Part shown: positions 1-9,404 of the stretch, in pieces
Numbering within the stretch: position 1 is the first letter of the stretch
How the letters are laid out: each line of letters starts with the position of its first letter
From: a bacterium
Lineage (GTDB): Bacteria > Sumerlaeota > Sumerlaeia > SLMS01 > JAHLLQ01
DNA length: 64,000 nucleotides
Direction of reading: 5' to 3'
Assembly (NCBI GenBank): GCA_020444065.1
Contig: JAHLLQ010000002.1
Coordinates: 744,001 to 808,000, forward strand
Position numbers and translations under genes: made by a program
The notes under the pieces: generated by a model
The model's input: the letters and a program-made list of their open reading frames with translations, nothing else
Told to the model about the DNA's origin: nothing
Databases searched by the model: none

Positions 1-93
1 GGCATGACGCAGGTCAACGCGCATCCGCACGGCGCATCTCTGTGATTTCTTTCACAAAGTCGGCTGAAACTTCGGCCCGCAAGCCGATTTTCC

Positions 94-1449
94 TCAGTTT
101 CCCCACCACCGCAGAACGTGCAGGCTGATCTCCATATAGATCACCAGGCCAAACACGTCGACAATCGTGCTGATGAAAGGGCCGGACATCAGCGCCGGGT
201 CCATCTTCAGGCGCTCGAACAAGAGCGGAAGCAACGTGCCTGCCAGATTGGAGACGATGACAATAGTCGATAATCCAAGGGCCACGCAAATTCCCAGAAT
301 CGGATCCCCATTTATGAGCACCGCCAGGACGTAGGCCAACGTCCCCAGAGCCACCGACAGGATCATGCCGACGAAGACCTCGCGCAGCATCACCCGCAAG
401 GCATCTCGCACAGCCACCTCGCCCGTCGCGAGAGCACGAATCACCATCGCTGCCGACTGTGTGCCTGTGTTTCCGCCCGTAGCCGTCATCGCCGGCAGGA
501 AGAACGCCAGGGCGATCATCGATTCCAGCAACTTGTCGTAACTGCGCAGCACCAGGACTGCACCGACTTCAGCGATGAGCAGGATCACCAGCCACACCAC
601 GCGGCGGCCGGCGAGGCTCAGAATCGAAGCGTCCAGATAGGATTCCTCGCCCGGCAAGACGGCAGCCTGCAGTTGGGCGTCCTCGGTGAACTCCTCTTCC
701 AAGATGTCCATCACGTCGTCGAAAGTGACGATTCCGACCAGCTTGTCTTCCTTATCCACGATCGGCAGCGCAAGCAGGTCGTAGTGCTGCAGCATCTCGG
801 CGGCTTCTTCCTGATCCGTGTCGGTGTGGCTGTAGATCAGGTCGGTTTCCATGATGTCGCCGATGATCTGTTCAAGTTCAGCGGTCACGAGGTGCCGAAG
901 CGAGACGAGGCCCAGCAGCTTTCCAGACCGATCGACGACATAAAGGGCGTACACGGTTTCGCGATCGATGCCGATGCGCCGGACTTTCGTCAGTGCATCC
1001 GTGACCGTCATTTCCGGCAGCAGGTACACGAAATCGGTCGTCATCAGACGGCCGACGCTCTCCTCCGGATAATTCAGCAGCGCCGTCGCGATGCGGCGTT
1101 CTTCCGGGGAGAGCATTTTGAGCAACTGGCGCGCGGCTTTGGGGGGCAGTTCCTCAAGCAGAGCCGTGCGATCGTCCGGCGACATATCCTCGAGCAATTG
1201 CCCGACGGTTCCGCCGGTCAGGCGCTGCAGCAGGGCTTCCTGGTGCGGGAACTCGAGGTACTCGAAGACATCGGTGGCCAGCGCCTTGGGCAGCAGCCGG
1301 AAGACCACGACCAGATCGCTTTCTTCCAGATCCGAGATCAACTCTGCAAGGTCCGCCGCGGGGATTTCCCGGACGGTATCCTTGAGCGCACGGAAGTCCT
1401 TCCGCCGCACGAGTTCCTCGATTTCTGGAGAGAGCAGCTTACCCAGCAT
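94..1449 (-). CDS. mgtE: MgtE-type magnesium transporter
   Basis: Inner-membrane Mg2+ channel/transporter of the MgtE family, 451 residues, the usual family length. The first ~130 residues form the helical acidic N domain. They are followed by two CBS domains (about 135-255) that sense cytosolic Mg2+, then about five membrane helices from ~270 onward. The pore region shows the conserved P-A-M-T-A-T-G-G-N-T-G-T-Q stretch, and the last helix has the F-x-S-T-x-V-D-x-F-G pattern carrying the pore aspartate. The reading frame is open upstream to 1821, but homology begins at the ATG ending at 1449, so I chose that start; GGGAAG lies 8 nt upstream. It is downstream of and co-directional with the GH31-like gene, with a 91-nt gap. 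Family identity is clear from sequence; ion specificity is from family knowledge. Confidence 0.93.
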   Translation of the reverse strand: MLGKLLSPEIEELVRRKDFRALKDTVREIPAADLAELISDLEESDLVVVFRLLPKALATDVFEYLEFPHQEALLQRLTGGTVGQLLEDMSPDDRTALLEELPPKAARQLLKMLSPEERRIATALLNYPEESVGRLMTTDFVYLLPEMTVTDALTKVRRIGIDRETVYALYVVDRSGKLLGLVSLRHLVTAELEQIIGDIMETDLIYSHTDTDQEEAAEMLQHYDLLALPIVDKEDKLVGIVTFDDVMDILEEEFTEDAQLQAAVLPGEESYLDASILSLAGRRVVWLVILLIAEVGAVLVLRSYDKLLESMIALAFFLPAMTATGGNTGTQSAAMVIRALATGEVAVRDALRVMLREVFVGMILSVALGTLAYVLAVLINGDPILGICVALGLSTIVIVSNLAGTLLPLLFERLKMDPALMSGPFISTIVDVFGLVIYMEISLHVLRWWGN

Positions 1450-1540
1450 GGCGCCTCGCTTCCCAGGAAGTGGCGGGAGTAGAACCCTGGAGCCTCTGTG
1501 GCTCAACCGGGAAAGTTGAAATGGCAGAGATTGCGGCGGA

Positions 1541-4258
1541 TTACGGCTCTCGTCGAGACCAGCCGTCCCAATTGGAGACTGGATCGCCTGCGACAGTGAA
1601 TTCCTGGCCGGAATCGATTGCCAACGGCGTGCCGCGCAATCGCAGCCAGTGGTTCTCCGAATCGTAGGCCCAACCCCGCTCCGCAGTGTCCCACGCATCT
1701 GGATCGGATATCTGGGGTAGGGGCTTGCCCTGGAACTGCGCGCTCTCGGGCTGATCGAGCAGGTGAATCTCCGCCTCGTACCGCCGCAAGTCAGGCTGGC
1801 CGTCGTAAGATCCGACTGCACCGCCGATGCGAATCTTCAGGGCGTCGCCCATCGGGGCAGCTTCCACCTCGTACGTCGTCGTGGCGAAGCGCCCGTCTTT
1901 GTATTCCATCGACAGGCCGTCGTCTTCGTAGAGACGGCCGTGAACGGTGCGTCCGCGCTTCGGTGGCCAGATCCGCAGTTTCACGGTCTCTCCGGTTTCA
2001 CCTAACGAGGATCCCAGTGGAATGATTGCGGGGGCCTTCACATACAGCGGGAAGCGATCCGATCTTTCTGCGACCGAAATGCTGGTCGGGCCGTCGATTG
2101 CCGCGCCGGTGAACCAATCGAACCACCTGCCCTGCGGCAGATAGACCTCCGCGCGATCGCCGTGTTCGTCGGTGACCGGGCGAGCCAGTAGGTGTGGCCC
2201 GAACAGGAATTCCGTCCCCAAGTCCCGAACCTGCGGATCGGAAGGCCACTCCAGGACCAACGGACGCAGCACGGGGATTCCCGAATCGTAGGCCTGCCTT
2301 GCCAACGTGTAATGGCACGGCAGCAACTCGTAACGAAGTTCGAGCGCATCTCGAACGCCGGCTTCGATTTCCGGGCCGAAACTCCACGGCTCGATCGTCT
2401 CGCGCCCGCGCGGCTGGAACAGCTGGTCGAACAACGCAAACTGTGCCCAGCGCAGATAGAGCTCGCCTGATGGCTTGCCCCAGTATCCCCCCAGGTCCGG
2501 GTTCCAGTGGGGAAGACCACCCAGGGTTCCGTCCGCCTCGCGCCAGTCGCGTTCTCCGGGGCGATGTGTCCCATTCGCCGACTGCACCTGCGGGTTCGAT
2601 ACGATCCGTACGTCCATGTGCTGCTGCGGTAATTCCATGCCATTGACCTGGCTGGAATCCACCGTCACAGCATCCAACGGCAGGGCGCGAATCTGGAATT
2701 CCTCGACCAGGCGATGAATGTCCGCGATCGAATCGCGCGTCGTGGAAAGGTGGACATTCCCCAGCGTCCAACGCGGAGGCATATCAGCGCGACCCACCAG
2801 GTCGGAGTACTGTTCGAGGACGCTGTACATCGATTCCCCGACCATCACGTACCAGGTCAGTTCGCCTTCGTCCGAAGAGTAGACGGCTTGCTCCGGATTG
2901 CCGAACCCCAGGTCCAGCCAACCCATCGCGGGGTTGTCGACGAAGATCCCGTAATTCCGGGGCGTGACCCAGAACGGCACGATCGTGTGCGAAAGCCGCT
3001 GACGCGTGCTGAGAACTCGCAGCAGATATCCCCGGCGGCTCAGTTCGATTCCCGATGAACCGGGGCCTCCGCCGAAGCCGTACACGTCCTCGTCGGGCTC
3101 CAGGGTAAATGCTATCTCGCGCGCCTTCCCTGCGGCCAGTGGCGGGCGGCCGACGGGATGCTCAACCAGCATTGTCCCATCCGGGGACCTGTAAATCGGG
3201 CGAATCGGATCGCGCTCGATATCGACGCGCCATCCGGCGCCTTCAATGACGATCGGATTGCCATCGGTGACCTCGAACGGCGTTTCGGGCCAGTCCTCGC
3301 GCGTAACGGACCAGGACTCCCGGGGCCCGAAATCACCAGTGGGGGAGAAGTCCATCTGCACGGTGCCTTCCAGGCGCGGCACCAAACGAATCGAGCCCTG
3401 ATCGGATTGGAAGACCACACAAGTCGTGCCGGCGTCGTAGCTGGTCAGATTCCCGAGCTGCACGAAGTCCGGCATCGGCGGAGAATCCGTGAAGTGCCGG
3501 CGAGTCCATGCCGACGGCGGATGCTCGTAGCCGATCTCGCCGATGGAGAAGTAGCCGAAGTCGAACGTGTATGGTCCCTCCGGCGTGAAGCCGATCAGGA
3601 CCAGTTCCGTGTTGTTCATTACCCACACGGACTCGACGACGGTTTCGTCAAAGACGAGCGCATCGCCTTCAAACGTCGGGTCGGTCGACACCTGCGCTGT
3701 GATGCGCACCGGGCCGGCGCCTTCGACTTTCAAGTGAACATAGAAGAGATCGCCGGGCTTGATCTCGCACGAATGCGGTTCGATCAGGTCGTTGAAACCG
3801 CCGCCTTGGCGACGAAGCCGAATGCGATCGTTCAAACCATCGAGCGTGATCAGGTAGCCTTCCTGCTTGTCGCTACGGAAGGCGATTTCCGCGTTCCGTT
3901 CTCCGGAACCGGAATCCACGAAGTCGGTCATTCGGATTGATGTATAGAGCTCGAAATCGTTCTTCGGGAGAACATGCGCAATGCTGCCAGTCCCGAGCAG
4001 GCCGGCATAGACGGCGCCGTTGCCGATGCGGGCGGCGCCGCGGGTCCCGCCCATCTCCACGCGCGGATCGTAGCGGAAGAGCTGGCGATTGCCTTTCCAA
4101 AAGTCCACGTTCAGCGACCCTGGATCTCCCATCGCCATACCCCAGTCGAACTGATCGTAGTAGGCCTCCTGGGGCTCGGCGGAGGCAATATTCCCACCGG
4201 CCGCCAGCACTGCCGCGACGCCGAAAACGGAGAGAATTTTGGTGAAACGCCTGCGCAT
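1541..4258 (-). CDS. Secreted GH31-like protein lacking the catalytic barrel core
   Basis: 905 residues with a signal peptide (cleavage probably after A-S-A at 27). Residues ~30-245 look like an extra beta-sandwich (LamG/keto-disaccharide-hydrolase-like). From ~320 it follows glycoside hydrolase family 31: N-terminal beta domain with E-D-V-Y-G-F-G-G (390-397), barrel entry L-P-L-D-A-V-T-V-D (526-534), the late barrel motif G-G-Y-W-G-K-P (590-596), E-P-W-S-F-G (623-628), the L-R-Y-x-L-L-P helix and the C-terminal beta domains. Between ~537 and ~588 the family normally has 150-200 residues carrying the W-x-D-x-N-E nucleophile strand and the W-x-G-D acid/base loop; neither motif is present. The frame stays open across the junction, so this is an in-frame loss. 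It may be a carbohydrate-binding pseudoenzyme, or less likely an assembly join. No GH31 activity is predicted. Confidence 0.75.
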   Translation of the reverse strand: MRRRFTKILSVFGVAAVLAAGGNIASAEPQEAYYDQFDWGMAMGDPGSLNVDFWKGNRQLFRYDPRVEMGGTRGAARIGNGAVYAGLLGTGSIAHVLPKNDFELYTSIRMTDFVDSGSGERNAEIAFRSDKQEGYLITLDGLNDRIRLRRQGGGFNDLIEPHSCEIKPGDLFYVHLKVEGAGPVRITAQVSTDPTFEGDALVFDETVVESVWVMNNTELVLIGFTPEGPYTFDFGYFSIGEIGYEHPPSAWTRRHFTDSPPMPDFVQLGNLTSYDAGTTCVVFQSDQGSIRLVPRLEGTVQMDFSPTGDFGPRESWSVTREDWPETPFEVTDGNPIVIEGAGWRVDIERDPIRPIYRSPDGTMLVEHPVGRPPLAAGKAREIAFTLEPDEDVYGFGGGPGSSGIELSRRGYLLRVLSTRQRLSHTIVPFWVTPRNYGIFVDNPAMGWLDLGFGNPEQAVYSSDEGELTWYVMVGESMYSVLEQYSDLVGRADMPPRWTLGNVHLSTTRDSIADIHRLVEEFQIRALPLDAVTVDSSQVNGMELPQQHMDVRIVSNPQVQSANGTHRPGERDWREADGTLGGLPHWNPDLGGYWGKPSGELYLRWAQFALFDQLFQPRGRETIEPWSFGPEIEAGVRDALELRYELLPCHYTLARQAYDSGIPVLRPLVLEWPSDPQVRDLGTEFLFGPHLLARPVTDEHGDRAEVYLPQGRWFDWFTGAAIDGPTSISVAERSDRFPLYVKAPAIIPLGSSLGETGETVKLRIWPPKRGRTVHGRLYEDDGLSMEYKDGRFATTTYEVEAAPMGDALKIRIGGAVGSYDGQPDLRRYEAEIHLLDQPESAQFQGKPLPQISDPDAWDTAERGWAYDSENHWLRLRGTPLAIDSGQEFTVAGDPVSNWDGWSRREP

Positions 4259-4512
4259 AACCTCTCAACCCCTGGGGAAAACCGTTCGGGTCTCAAGCCC
4301 GGCGACGATCTTGATCAGACACGTTGTGGATTCCAAGTCGATTTGTCATCCCTATTGGGAAAAGTTCGCCGAAAGACGGTGGGAACGGCACCCATCTCGG
4401 CTGGCCAGATGGCAGTCGCAAGAAATGCTTGCATCGGAGCGCCCCTCCGGAGAGGCTTTCCGTTCGCTATTCCGATGAGAATGGCCTCAATCACCAAGGA
4501 GCACAGAAAGTC

Positions 4513-5382
4513 ATGGCACGAAACGTCCGCGGTGCACTGATCCAGGCAACAACCCCCGACAGCGGCGACGCACCGGTCGCTCAGATTAAGAAAAACATGA
4601 TCGACAAGCACGTCGATATGATCAAGCAGGCTGCCGACAAGGGCGCCCAGGTCGTCTGCCTGCAGGAGATCTTCTACGGCCCATACTTCTGCTGCGAGCA
4701 GGATGCTAAGTGGTATGAATCCACCGAACGCATTCCCGACGGACCCACGACCAAGCTGATGCAGGACTTGGCCAAGAAGTACAAAATGGTCATCGTCGTT
4801 CCGATGTACGAGGAAGATCTGACCGGCGTTTACTACAATACGGCCGCCGTGATCGATGCCGACGGAACGTATCTTGGCAAATTCCGCAAGATCCACATCC
4901 CGCACTGCAACCCCGGCTTCTGGGAGAAGTTCTACTTCAAGCCCGGCAACATGGGTTACCCTGTGTTCGACACGAAGATTGGCCGCGTTGGCGTGTACAT
5001 CTGCTACGATCGCCACTTCCCCGAAGGCGCCCGCATCCTTGGTTTGAACGGTGCCGAGATCGTCTTCAATCCGTCGGCCACTGTTGCTGGCCTCAGCGAA
5101 TACCTTTGGAAGCTCGAGCAGCCCGCCCACGCCGTCGCAAACCAGTACTTCGTCGGCGCGATCAATCGTCCGGGCGTCGAGAAGCCCTGGGAATTCGGCG
5201 AGTTCTATGGCCAGTCCTACTTCTGCAACCCGCGCGGCCAGATCATGGCCGAAGGCGCTCGTGTGGAAGACGACATCGTCATCGCCGACATGGACTTCGA
5301 CATGATCCGCGAAGTGCGCAACGTCTGGCAGTTCTTCCGCGATCGTCGCCCGGAAACCTACGACGCAATCGTGGCCCCGTAA
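4513..5382 (+). CDS. Carbon-nitrogen hydrolase (beta-ureidopropionase / N-carbamoyl amidase type)
   Basis: 289-residue cytosolic amidase of the nitrilase superfamily. The catalytic triad is visible: Glu52 in L-Q-E-I-F-Y-G, Lys126 in F-R-K-I-H-I-P, and Cys164 in Y-I-C-Y-D-R-H-F-P, with the auxiliary Glu138 in G-F-W-E-K-F-Y-F. The substrate loop and length fit the branch containing beta-ureidopropionase and N-carbamoylputrescine/D-amino-acid amidases, which split N-carbamoyl amines into the amine, CO2 and ammonia. Beta-ureidopropionase is my preferred reading, but the substrate cannot be fixed by eye. The start is the ATG at 4513, where homology begins, with AAGGAG 11 nt upstream; the open frame extends back to 4324. 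It is a single-gene unit divergent from the GH31-like gene and ends at a strong hairpin. Confidence 0.85.
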   Translation: MARNVRGALIQATTPDSGDAPVAQIKKNMIDKHVDMIKQAADKGAQVVCLQEIFYGPYFCCEQDAKWYESTERIPDGPTTKLMQDLAKKYKMVIVVPMYEEDLTGVYYNTAAVIDADGTYLGKFRKIHIPHCNPGFWEKFYFKPGNMGYPVFDTKIGRVGVYICYDRHFPEGARILGLNGAEIVFNPSATVAGLSEYLWKLEQPAHAVANQYFVGAINRPGVEKPWEFGEFYGQSYFCNPRGQIMAEGARVEDDIVIADMDFDMIREVRNVWQFFRDRRPETYDAIVAP

Positions 5383-5410
5383 GAAAGATCGCTTTCCCCC
5401 GACAGATATG

Positions 5411-5447
5411 CCGCCCGCCAAGGTCCACGACCGGCGGGCGGTTTCTG
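5411..5447 (+). terminator. Rho-independent terminator of the amidase gene
   Basis: A 9-bp GC stem, CCGCCCGCC (5411-5419) pairing with GGCGGGCGG (5433-5441), is followed by TTTCTGTTTG. It lies 28 nt after the stop codon at 5382. Confidence 0.8.
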
Positions 5448-5466
5448 TTTGCGAATGCACAATGAA

Positions 5467-5495
5467 AACGGCCGCCAGGAAACCCGGCGGCCGTT
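5467..5495 (-). terminator. Terminator of infB
   Basis: A perfect 10-bp stem, AACGGCCGCC (5467-5476) with GGCGGCCGTT (5486-5495), has a 9-nt loop. On the reverse strand it lies 23 nt past the infB stop and is followed by TTTTCATT. The symmetric stem could also act as a second forward-strand terminator. Confidence 0.75.
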
Positions 5496-5518
5496 GATTT
5501 GATCTGGTTGACGAAGCG

Positions 5519-8179
5519 CTATTCCTTGGCGGTGGAGACCAGCGTCGCGGCCTTTTCCTTCAAGGTGTAGGACTCGATGACGTCGCCTTCTTTGATGTCG
5601 TTGAAGTTCAGCAACTTGATGCCGCACTCGACACCGGACTGGACTTCCTTGACCTCGTCCTTCACGCGGCGAAGCGACTGGATCTTGCCATTCCAGATAA
5701 CTTTGCCTTCGCGGACAAGACGGGCGTGGTGCTCGCGACCGACAGTGCCCTCGAGGACGAAGCAGCCGGCGATGTTGCCCTGCTTCGTGACCTTGAAGAT
5801 CTGTCGGATCTCGACGCGGCTCATTTCCACTTCTTCGTACACCGGTTCCAGCATGCCGACCATCGACTTCTCGATGTCGTTCAGCAGGTCGTAGATCACG
5901 TTGTACGTGCGGATCTCGATGCCTTCCTGCGCAGCCAGATCGCGGGCAACGGTCTCGGGGCGTACATTGAATCCGATGATGATCGCGGAGGACGCATCTG
6001 CCAACTGCACATCGCCTTCGGTGATCGCGCCGACGCCCGAGTGAATGATATCCAGCATCACCTTGTCGGACTTGATGTTCAGCAGAGCGGAAGCAATCGC
6101 TTCCACTGACCCCTGCACGTCGGCCTTGATAATGAGGTTCAGCGACTTAACTTCGCCTTCAGTCAGATGATCGACCAGGTTGTCGAGCGTGACGTGAGGA
6201 GCACCGCCCCGGACGGAGCGTTGCTTGCGGCGCACGAGACGTTTCTCGGCGATATCACGGGCCTGCGTTTCATCCGGCACGACGACGAACTGCTCGCCGG
6301 CACCGGGGCTGCCTGAAAGACCCATGATCTCCACGGGCCAGGACGGACCGGCTTCCTTCAGCATATCGCCGCGGTCGTTGCGCATCGCGCGAACACGACC
6401 GGAAATCGACCCGGCAACGAAGTGGTCGCCCTGCTTCAGTGTGCCGTTCTCGATCAGAACCGTTGCGACAGCACCGCGATTTGGATCGACGTGCGACTCA
6501 ATCACTGTACCGATCGCTTCGCGGGACGGATTGGCCTGCAGCTCGAGGACTTCCGACTGCAGCAGAATCATGTCGAGCAATTCTGGGACGCCGTTGCCAC
6601 GCAAGGCCGAGACTTCGACCATGATCGTGTCGCCACCGAGGTCTTCGCTGACGAGCTCGAAGCGCATCAGCTCCTGCTTCACGCGAGTGGCGTTGGCGCC
6701 GTCCACGTCGGTCTTGTTGATCGCGATAATGATCGGGACCTCTGCGGCCTTCGCGTGATTGATCGCCTCAATCGTCTGGGGCTTCACGCCGTCGTTGGCG
6801 GCTACCACGAGCACAACCACGTCCGTGACGTTCGCACCGCGGGCACGCATGGCCGTGAAGGCCTCGTGACCCGGGGTATCGAGGAAGACCAGGTCGCCCT
6901 TCTCAGTCTTCACGTAATAGGCACCGATGTGCTGGGTGATGCCGCCGTGTTCCTGCTCGACCACGTTGGCCTCGCGGATGCGGTCCAGGAGCGTCGTCTT
7001 GCCGTGGTCGACGTGCCCCATGACGGTCACGACGGGCGGACGCGGCGCCAGATCGTCTTCCGAATCCTCGGCCGTCACGTATTCCTCGACATCGTGCTCG
7101 TCGCTTTCGGGGCGAACATCCAGTTCAACCTCGAACTCGGTCGCCAGCAACTCGGCCAGATCCTCGCTGAGGACCTGGTTAATCGTCAGCATCTCACCCA
7201 TCAGGATGAGGCGCTTGAGGACTTCGCTGCTCGGAACTTGAAGCTTATCGGCGAACTCACCGACCGTGATGTCTCCACGCAGGACGACATGAGTCGGACG
7301 CTGCGGCTTCTGGTTGCGCTGACCGGAGGAGGGCTTGGACTTCCTGCCACCCTGGTGCGGGCGCGGCGATGGCCGACGTTGAACGACCTCGCGGTTGAAA
7401 ATCTGAGTCGGGCGGAACCGCTTTCCGCCATCTTGAGAAGGAGCGCTCTTCGGACGGCGCCGCTTCGGCTGGCTGTCATCCTTCTGCGGGCCGCCGGCGG
7501 GACGACGTTCCTTCGGCGGGCGACGGCGCTCGCGCTGATCGGGAGAGACGACCGACTGGAGGCCTTCGGCCATAAACCGCGCCAGCGACTTATCGCTCAC
7601 GGAATCGCCGTCGACATCATCGCGGCGCTTGGGCTTGCGTGGCTTCTCATCGCGGTCGCGCTGCTGCCGCTCGGGACGCTGCTGAGGCTTGCGCTCTTCC
7701 TTCTGCTTGCGCTCTGCCACGACCTCCTTCGGCTGGACCGGTTGAGGTGGGGGCGGCGCCTTCGTGGGTTCTGCGACCTGCTGGGGAGCTGCCGGCGTCT
7801 GGGACGCCATGCGAGCGGCCATTTCCTGCTGGCGACGAGCCAATTCCTCGTCCGCGCGCTTGCGGGCTTCTTCCGCCTGGCGCTTGCGCTCTTCTTCTTC
7901 GCGGGCACGCTGCTGAGCCTCGGCGGCCCGGCGGCGCTCCATCTCTTCCTGCTCCCGGAGGCGTTTCGCCTCTTCTTCCGCCTTCTTGGCTTCCTGCTGG
8001 CGCAAATCGATGTGAGCCAGAACGTGCTTAACGGCTTCTTCATCCAGTCCGCTGGAAGCGGTCAGGCGCTTGGCGAGCTTGAACCCTTGCGTGGTGAGAT
8101 CATCACGCATGGATTCGACTTCCTGAATGACTTCTTTGCTCGACAAATTCAGAATCGAGGCAACTTCGCTAATGCGCAT
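5519..8179 (-). CDS. infB: Translation initiation factor IF-2
   Basis: 886 residues. IF-2 is the GTPase that delivers initiator fMet-tRNA to the 30S subunit and promotes subunit joining. The N terminus has the IF2_N fold ([11 protein letters not shown]). A long charged coiled coil (about 60-140) and a Pro/Arg/Lys-rich linker follow, then a second IF2_N module ([10 protein letters not shown]). The G domain has G1 [10 protein letters not shown]3 D-T-P-G-H-E-A-F and G4 N-K-T-D. The C-terminal domains end near [10 protein letters not shown]. The start is the ATG ending at 8179, where GGGAG lies 6-7 nt upstream; the open frame extends to 8326 but lacks homology. nusA and rbfA, the usual neighbours, are not beside it; upstream is a 464-nt divergent region. 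Confidence 0.97.
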   Translation of the reverse strand: MRISEVASILNLSSKEVIQEVESMRDDLTTQGFKLAKRLTASSGLDEEAVKHVLAHIDLRQQEAKKAEEEAKRLREQEEMERRRAAEAQQRAREEEERKRQAEEARKRADEELARRQQEMAARMASQTPAAPQQVAEPTKAPPPPQPVQPKEVVAERKQKEERKPQQRPERQQRDRDEKPRKPKRRDDVDGDSVSDKSLARFMAEGLQSVVSPDQRERRRPPKERRPAGGPQKDDSQPKRRRPKSAPSQDGGKRFRPTQIFNREVVQRRPSPRPHQGGRKSKPSSGQRNQKPQRPTHVVLRGDITVGEFADKLQVPSSEVLKRLILMGEMLTINQVLSEDLAELLATEFEVELDVRPESDEHDVEEYVTAEDSEDDLAPRPPVVTVMGHVDHGKTTLLDRIREANVVEQEHGGITQHIGAYYVKTEKGDLVFLDTPGHEAFTAMRARGANVTDVVVLVVAANDGVKPQTIEAINHAKAAEVPIIIAINKTDVDGANATRVKQELMRFELVSEDLGGDTIMVEVSALRGNGVPELLDMILLQSEVLELQANPSREAIGTVIESHVDPNRGAVATVLIENGTLKQGDHFVAGSISGRVRAMRNDRGDMLKEAGPSWPVEIMGLSGSPGAGEQFVVVPDETQARDIAEKRLVRRKQRSVRGGAPHVTLDNLVDHLTEGEVKSLNLIIKADVQGSVEAIASALLNIKSDKVMLDIIHSGVGAITEGDVQLADASSAIIIGFNVRPETVARDLAAQEGIEIRTYNVIYDLLNDIEKSMVGMLEPVYEEVEMSRVEIRQIFKVTKQGNIAGCFVLEGTVGREHHARLVREGKVIWNGKIQSLRRVKDEVKEVQSGVECGIKLLNFNDIKEGDVIESYTLKEKAATLVSTAKE

Positions 8180-8643
8180 ACTTTCTCCCGGTATGATAAT
8201 TCCGGCGACGACGTGTCGTGCGTTGTGGACGATTTGACGTGAGCAGTAATTGCTGTCGGCACAGACCTGCCAAAAGAAGAGAACTTGACCACATACGTCC
8301 CTGTCGCGGTGGGCGTTCCGGAGCACCCACCGGCAAAAACGGGGCTATCTGACCCGTGATCCCCGGGGCCCGTCAAGGGAAACCCCTGACCAGTTGTCCC
8401 CGGTGAAAGGCATAGTCCTCCTCTGCTCTTCTCGCGCGCGTCCATCCGCCATCCCAAGGCGCGCACTGTGGGCACGGTGGGGCGGCCGATGCAAGCCCAT
8501 GTTCCACTCTCTCGCCCCTCTGGCGCGAGGTTCAGGTTGCACCGTGGGGGGCAGGGGCCTTTGACTGCGGGCCGGTGCGGGATCGGCGTCTGGACGCCCG
8601 GCGCGCCCGTCCGACTAACTCGATCTTGGGAGATTTCCCCAGA
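8180..8643. other. Long divergent intergenic region with hairpin and possible leader peptide
   Basis: 464 nt separate infB (reverse) from the unknown gene at 8644 (forward). I see no conserved gene. On the infB strand there is a 7-bp hairpin at 8307-8332 (CGGTGGG/CCCACCG). There is also a 22-codon open frame at 8345-8413 preceded by AGGAGG only 3 nt before its ATG, and a TTGACG at about 8371-8376 that could be a -35 element. None of this proves regulation, but the leader is unusually long for this compact genome. Confidence 0.5.
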
Positions 8644-9387
8644 ATGCTTAAGAATTTCCAGACGACGTCAATCTTCCTCGGCCTCTTCCTGCGCAAGCTG
8701 GAGGTCCAGGATTACCGCAATTTCGCGGACACCCTTCCGTGGCGACTGCCCGAATTCGACAACGAGCCCCAACTGGCTCCGGTTCCCCCCGATGCCAAGC
8801 CGGACATGAGCCGTGTACGCTTCATGTCGAAGGACACTCGTCTAATGATGGAGGTCGCCCCTGCCAGGATCCAATTCCGCATGATGCCCGGCGAAGTGAC
8901 CAAGACGGAGCAGGGCATGAATCTGAAGGCCTTGCCGGTTGCCGAGGCCTTCGACCAGTTCATTCCCCAGGCCATGCGCATCCACACGACTCTATCGGAG
9001 CACTTCGGTGCGACCGCCCTGCGTGTGGGAGTCGTGACCGATATCATCTCCCCTGTGCCGAGCAGCGCCAATCAGCGCATGCAGCAGCATATTCTGGGGA
9101 ATCCGAATATCTTCGGCGAACGACTGAGCGAGTTGCAGATGTCCGCGGCTTCCCGGACCCAACTGGAAGGCGGGATCGGAATCAACCGTCGCCTCGGCAT
9201 TCGTTCCATGCGCACGAATCAGCCCGGCAACCCCGATCTGCTTCTTAACATCAATATCGACATCAATACGTTGGCAGAAGAGTCCTATGATGTCTCGACG
9301 ACCGAGCTGGAGAAGTTCCTGCGCGGCGCGTTGAAGCACATGGACAACAACATTCCGCTGATGAACGAGCGGTCTCTCTTCGAATAA
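8644..9387 (+). CDS. Hypothetical protein (possibly TIGR04255-like)
   Basis: 247 residues, no signal peptide or membrane segment, and no catalytic motif I recognise. The body alternates short beta-rich stretches (R-L-M-M-E-V-A-P-A-R-I-Q-F) with helices, and the C terminus reads as an amphipathic helix followed by M-N-E-R-S-L-F-E. The length and a central L-R-V-G-V-V stretch loosely recall the TIGR04255 family of unknown function; that resemblance is weak. GGGAG lies 9-10 nt before the ATG at 8644. The frame is open upstream to 8575 but that part reads as low-quality leader. argH begins 17 nt downstream, so the two are probably cotranscribed. No function is assigned. Confidence 0.7.
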   Translation: MLKNFQTTSIFLGLFLRKLEVQDYRNFADTLPWRLPEFDNEPQLAPVPPDAKPDMSRVRFMSKDTRLMMEVAPARIQFRMMPGEVTKTEQGMNLKALPVAEAFDQFIPQAMRIHTTLSEHFGATALRVGVVTDIISPVPSSANQRMQQHILGNPNIFGERLSELQMSAASRTQLEGGIGINRRLGIRSMRTNQPGNPDLLLNINIDINTLAEESYDVSTTELEKFLRGALKHMDNNIPLMNERSLFE

Positions 9388-9404
9388 GAAGGACTGCCAC
9401 AGCC

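Noticed and set aside
14-289. 91-codon reverse frame at the left edge
   Set aside because: Shadow of the mgtE 3' end in another frame; positions 1-93 hold no recognisable feature.
1450-1821. N-terminal extension of MgtE
   Set aside because: The frame is open but the added residues show no conservation, and they overlap the 3' end of the GH31-like gene.
6422-8242. 606-codon forward open frame opposite infB
   Set aside because: It is antisense to the G domain and coiled coil of IF-2, reads as Leu/Arg-rich shadow sequence, and has no ribosome site or motif.
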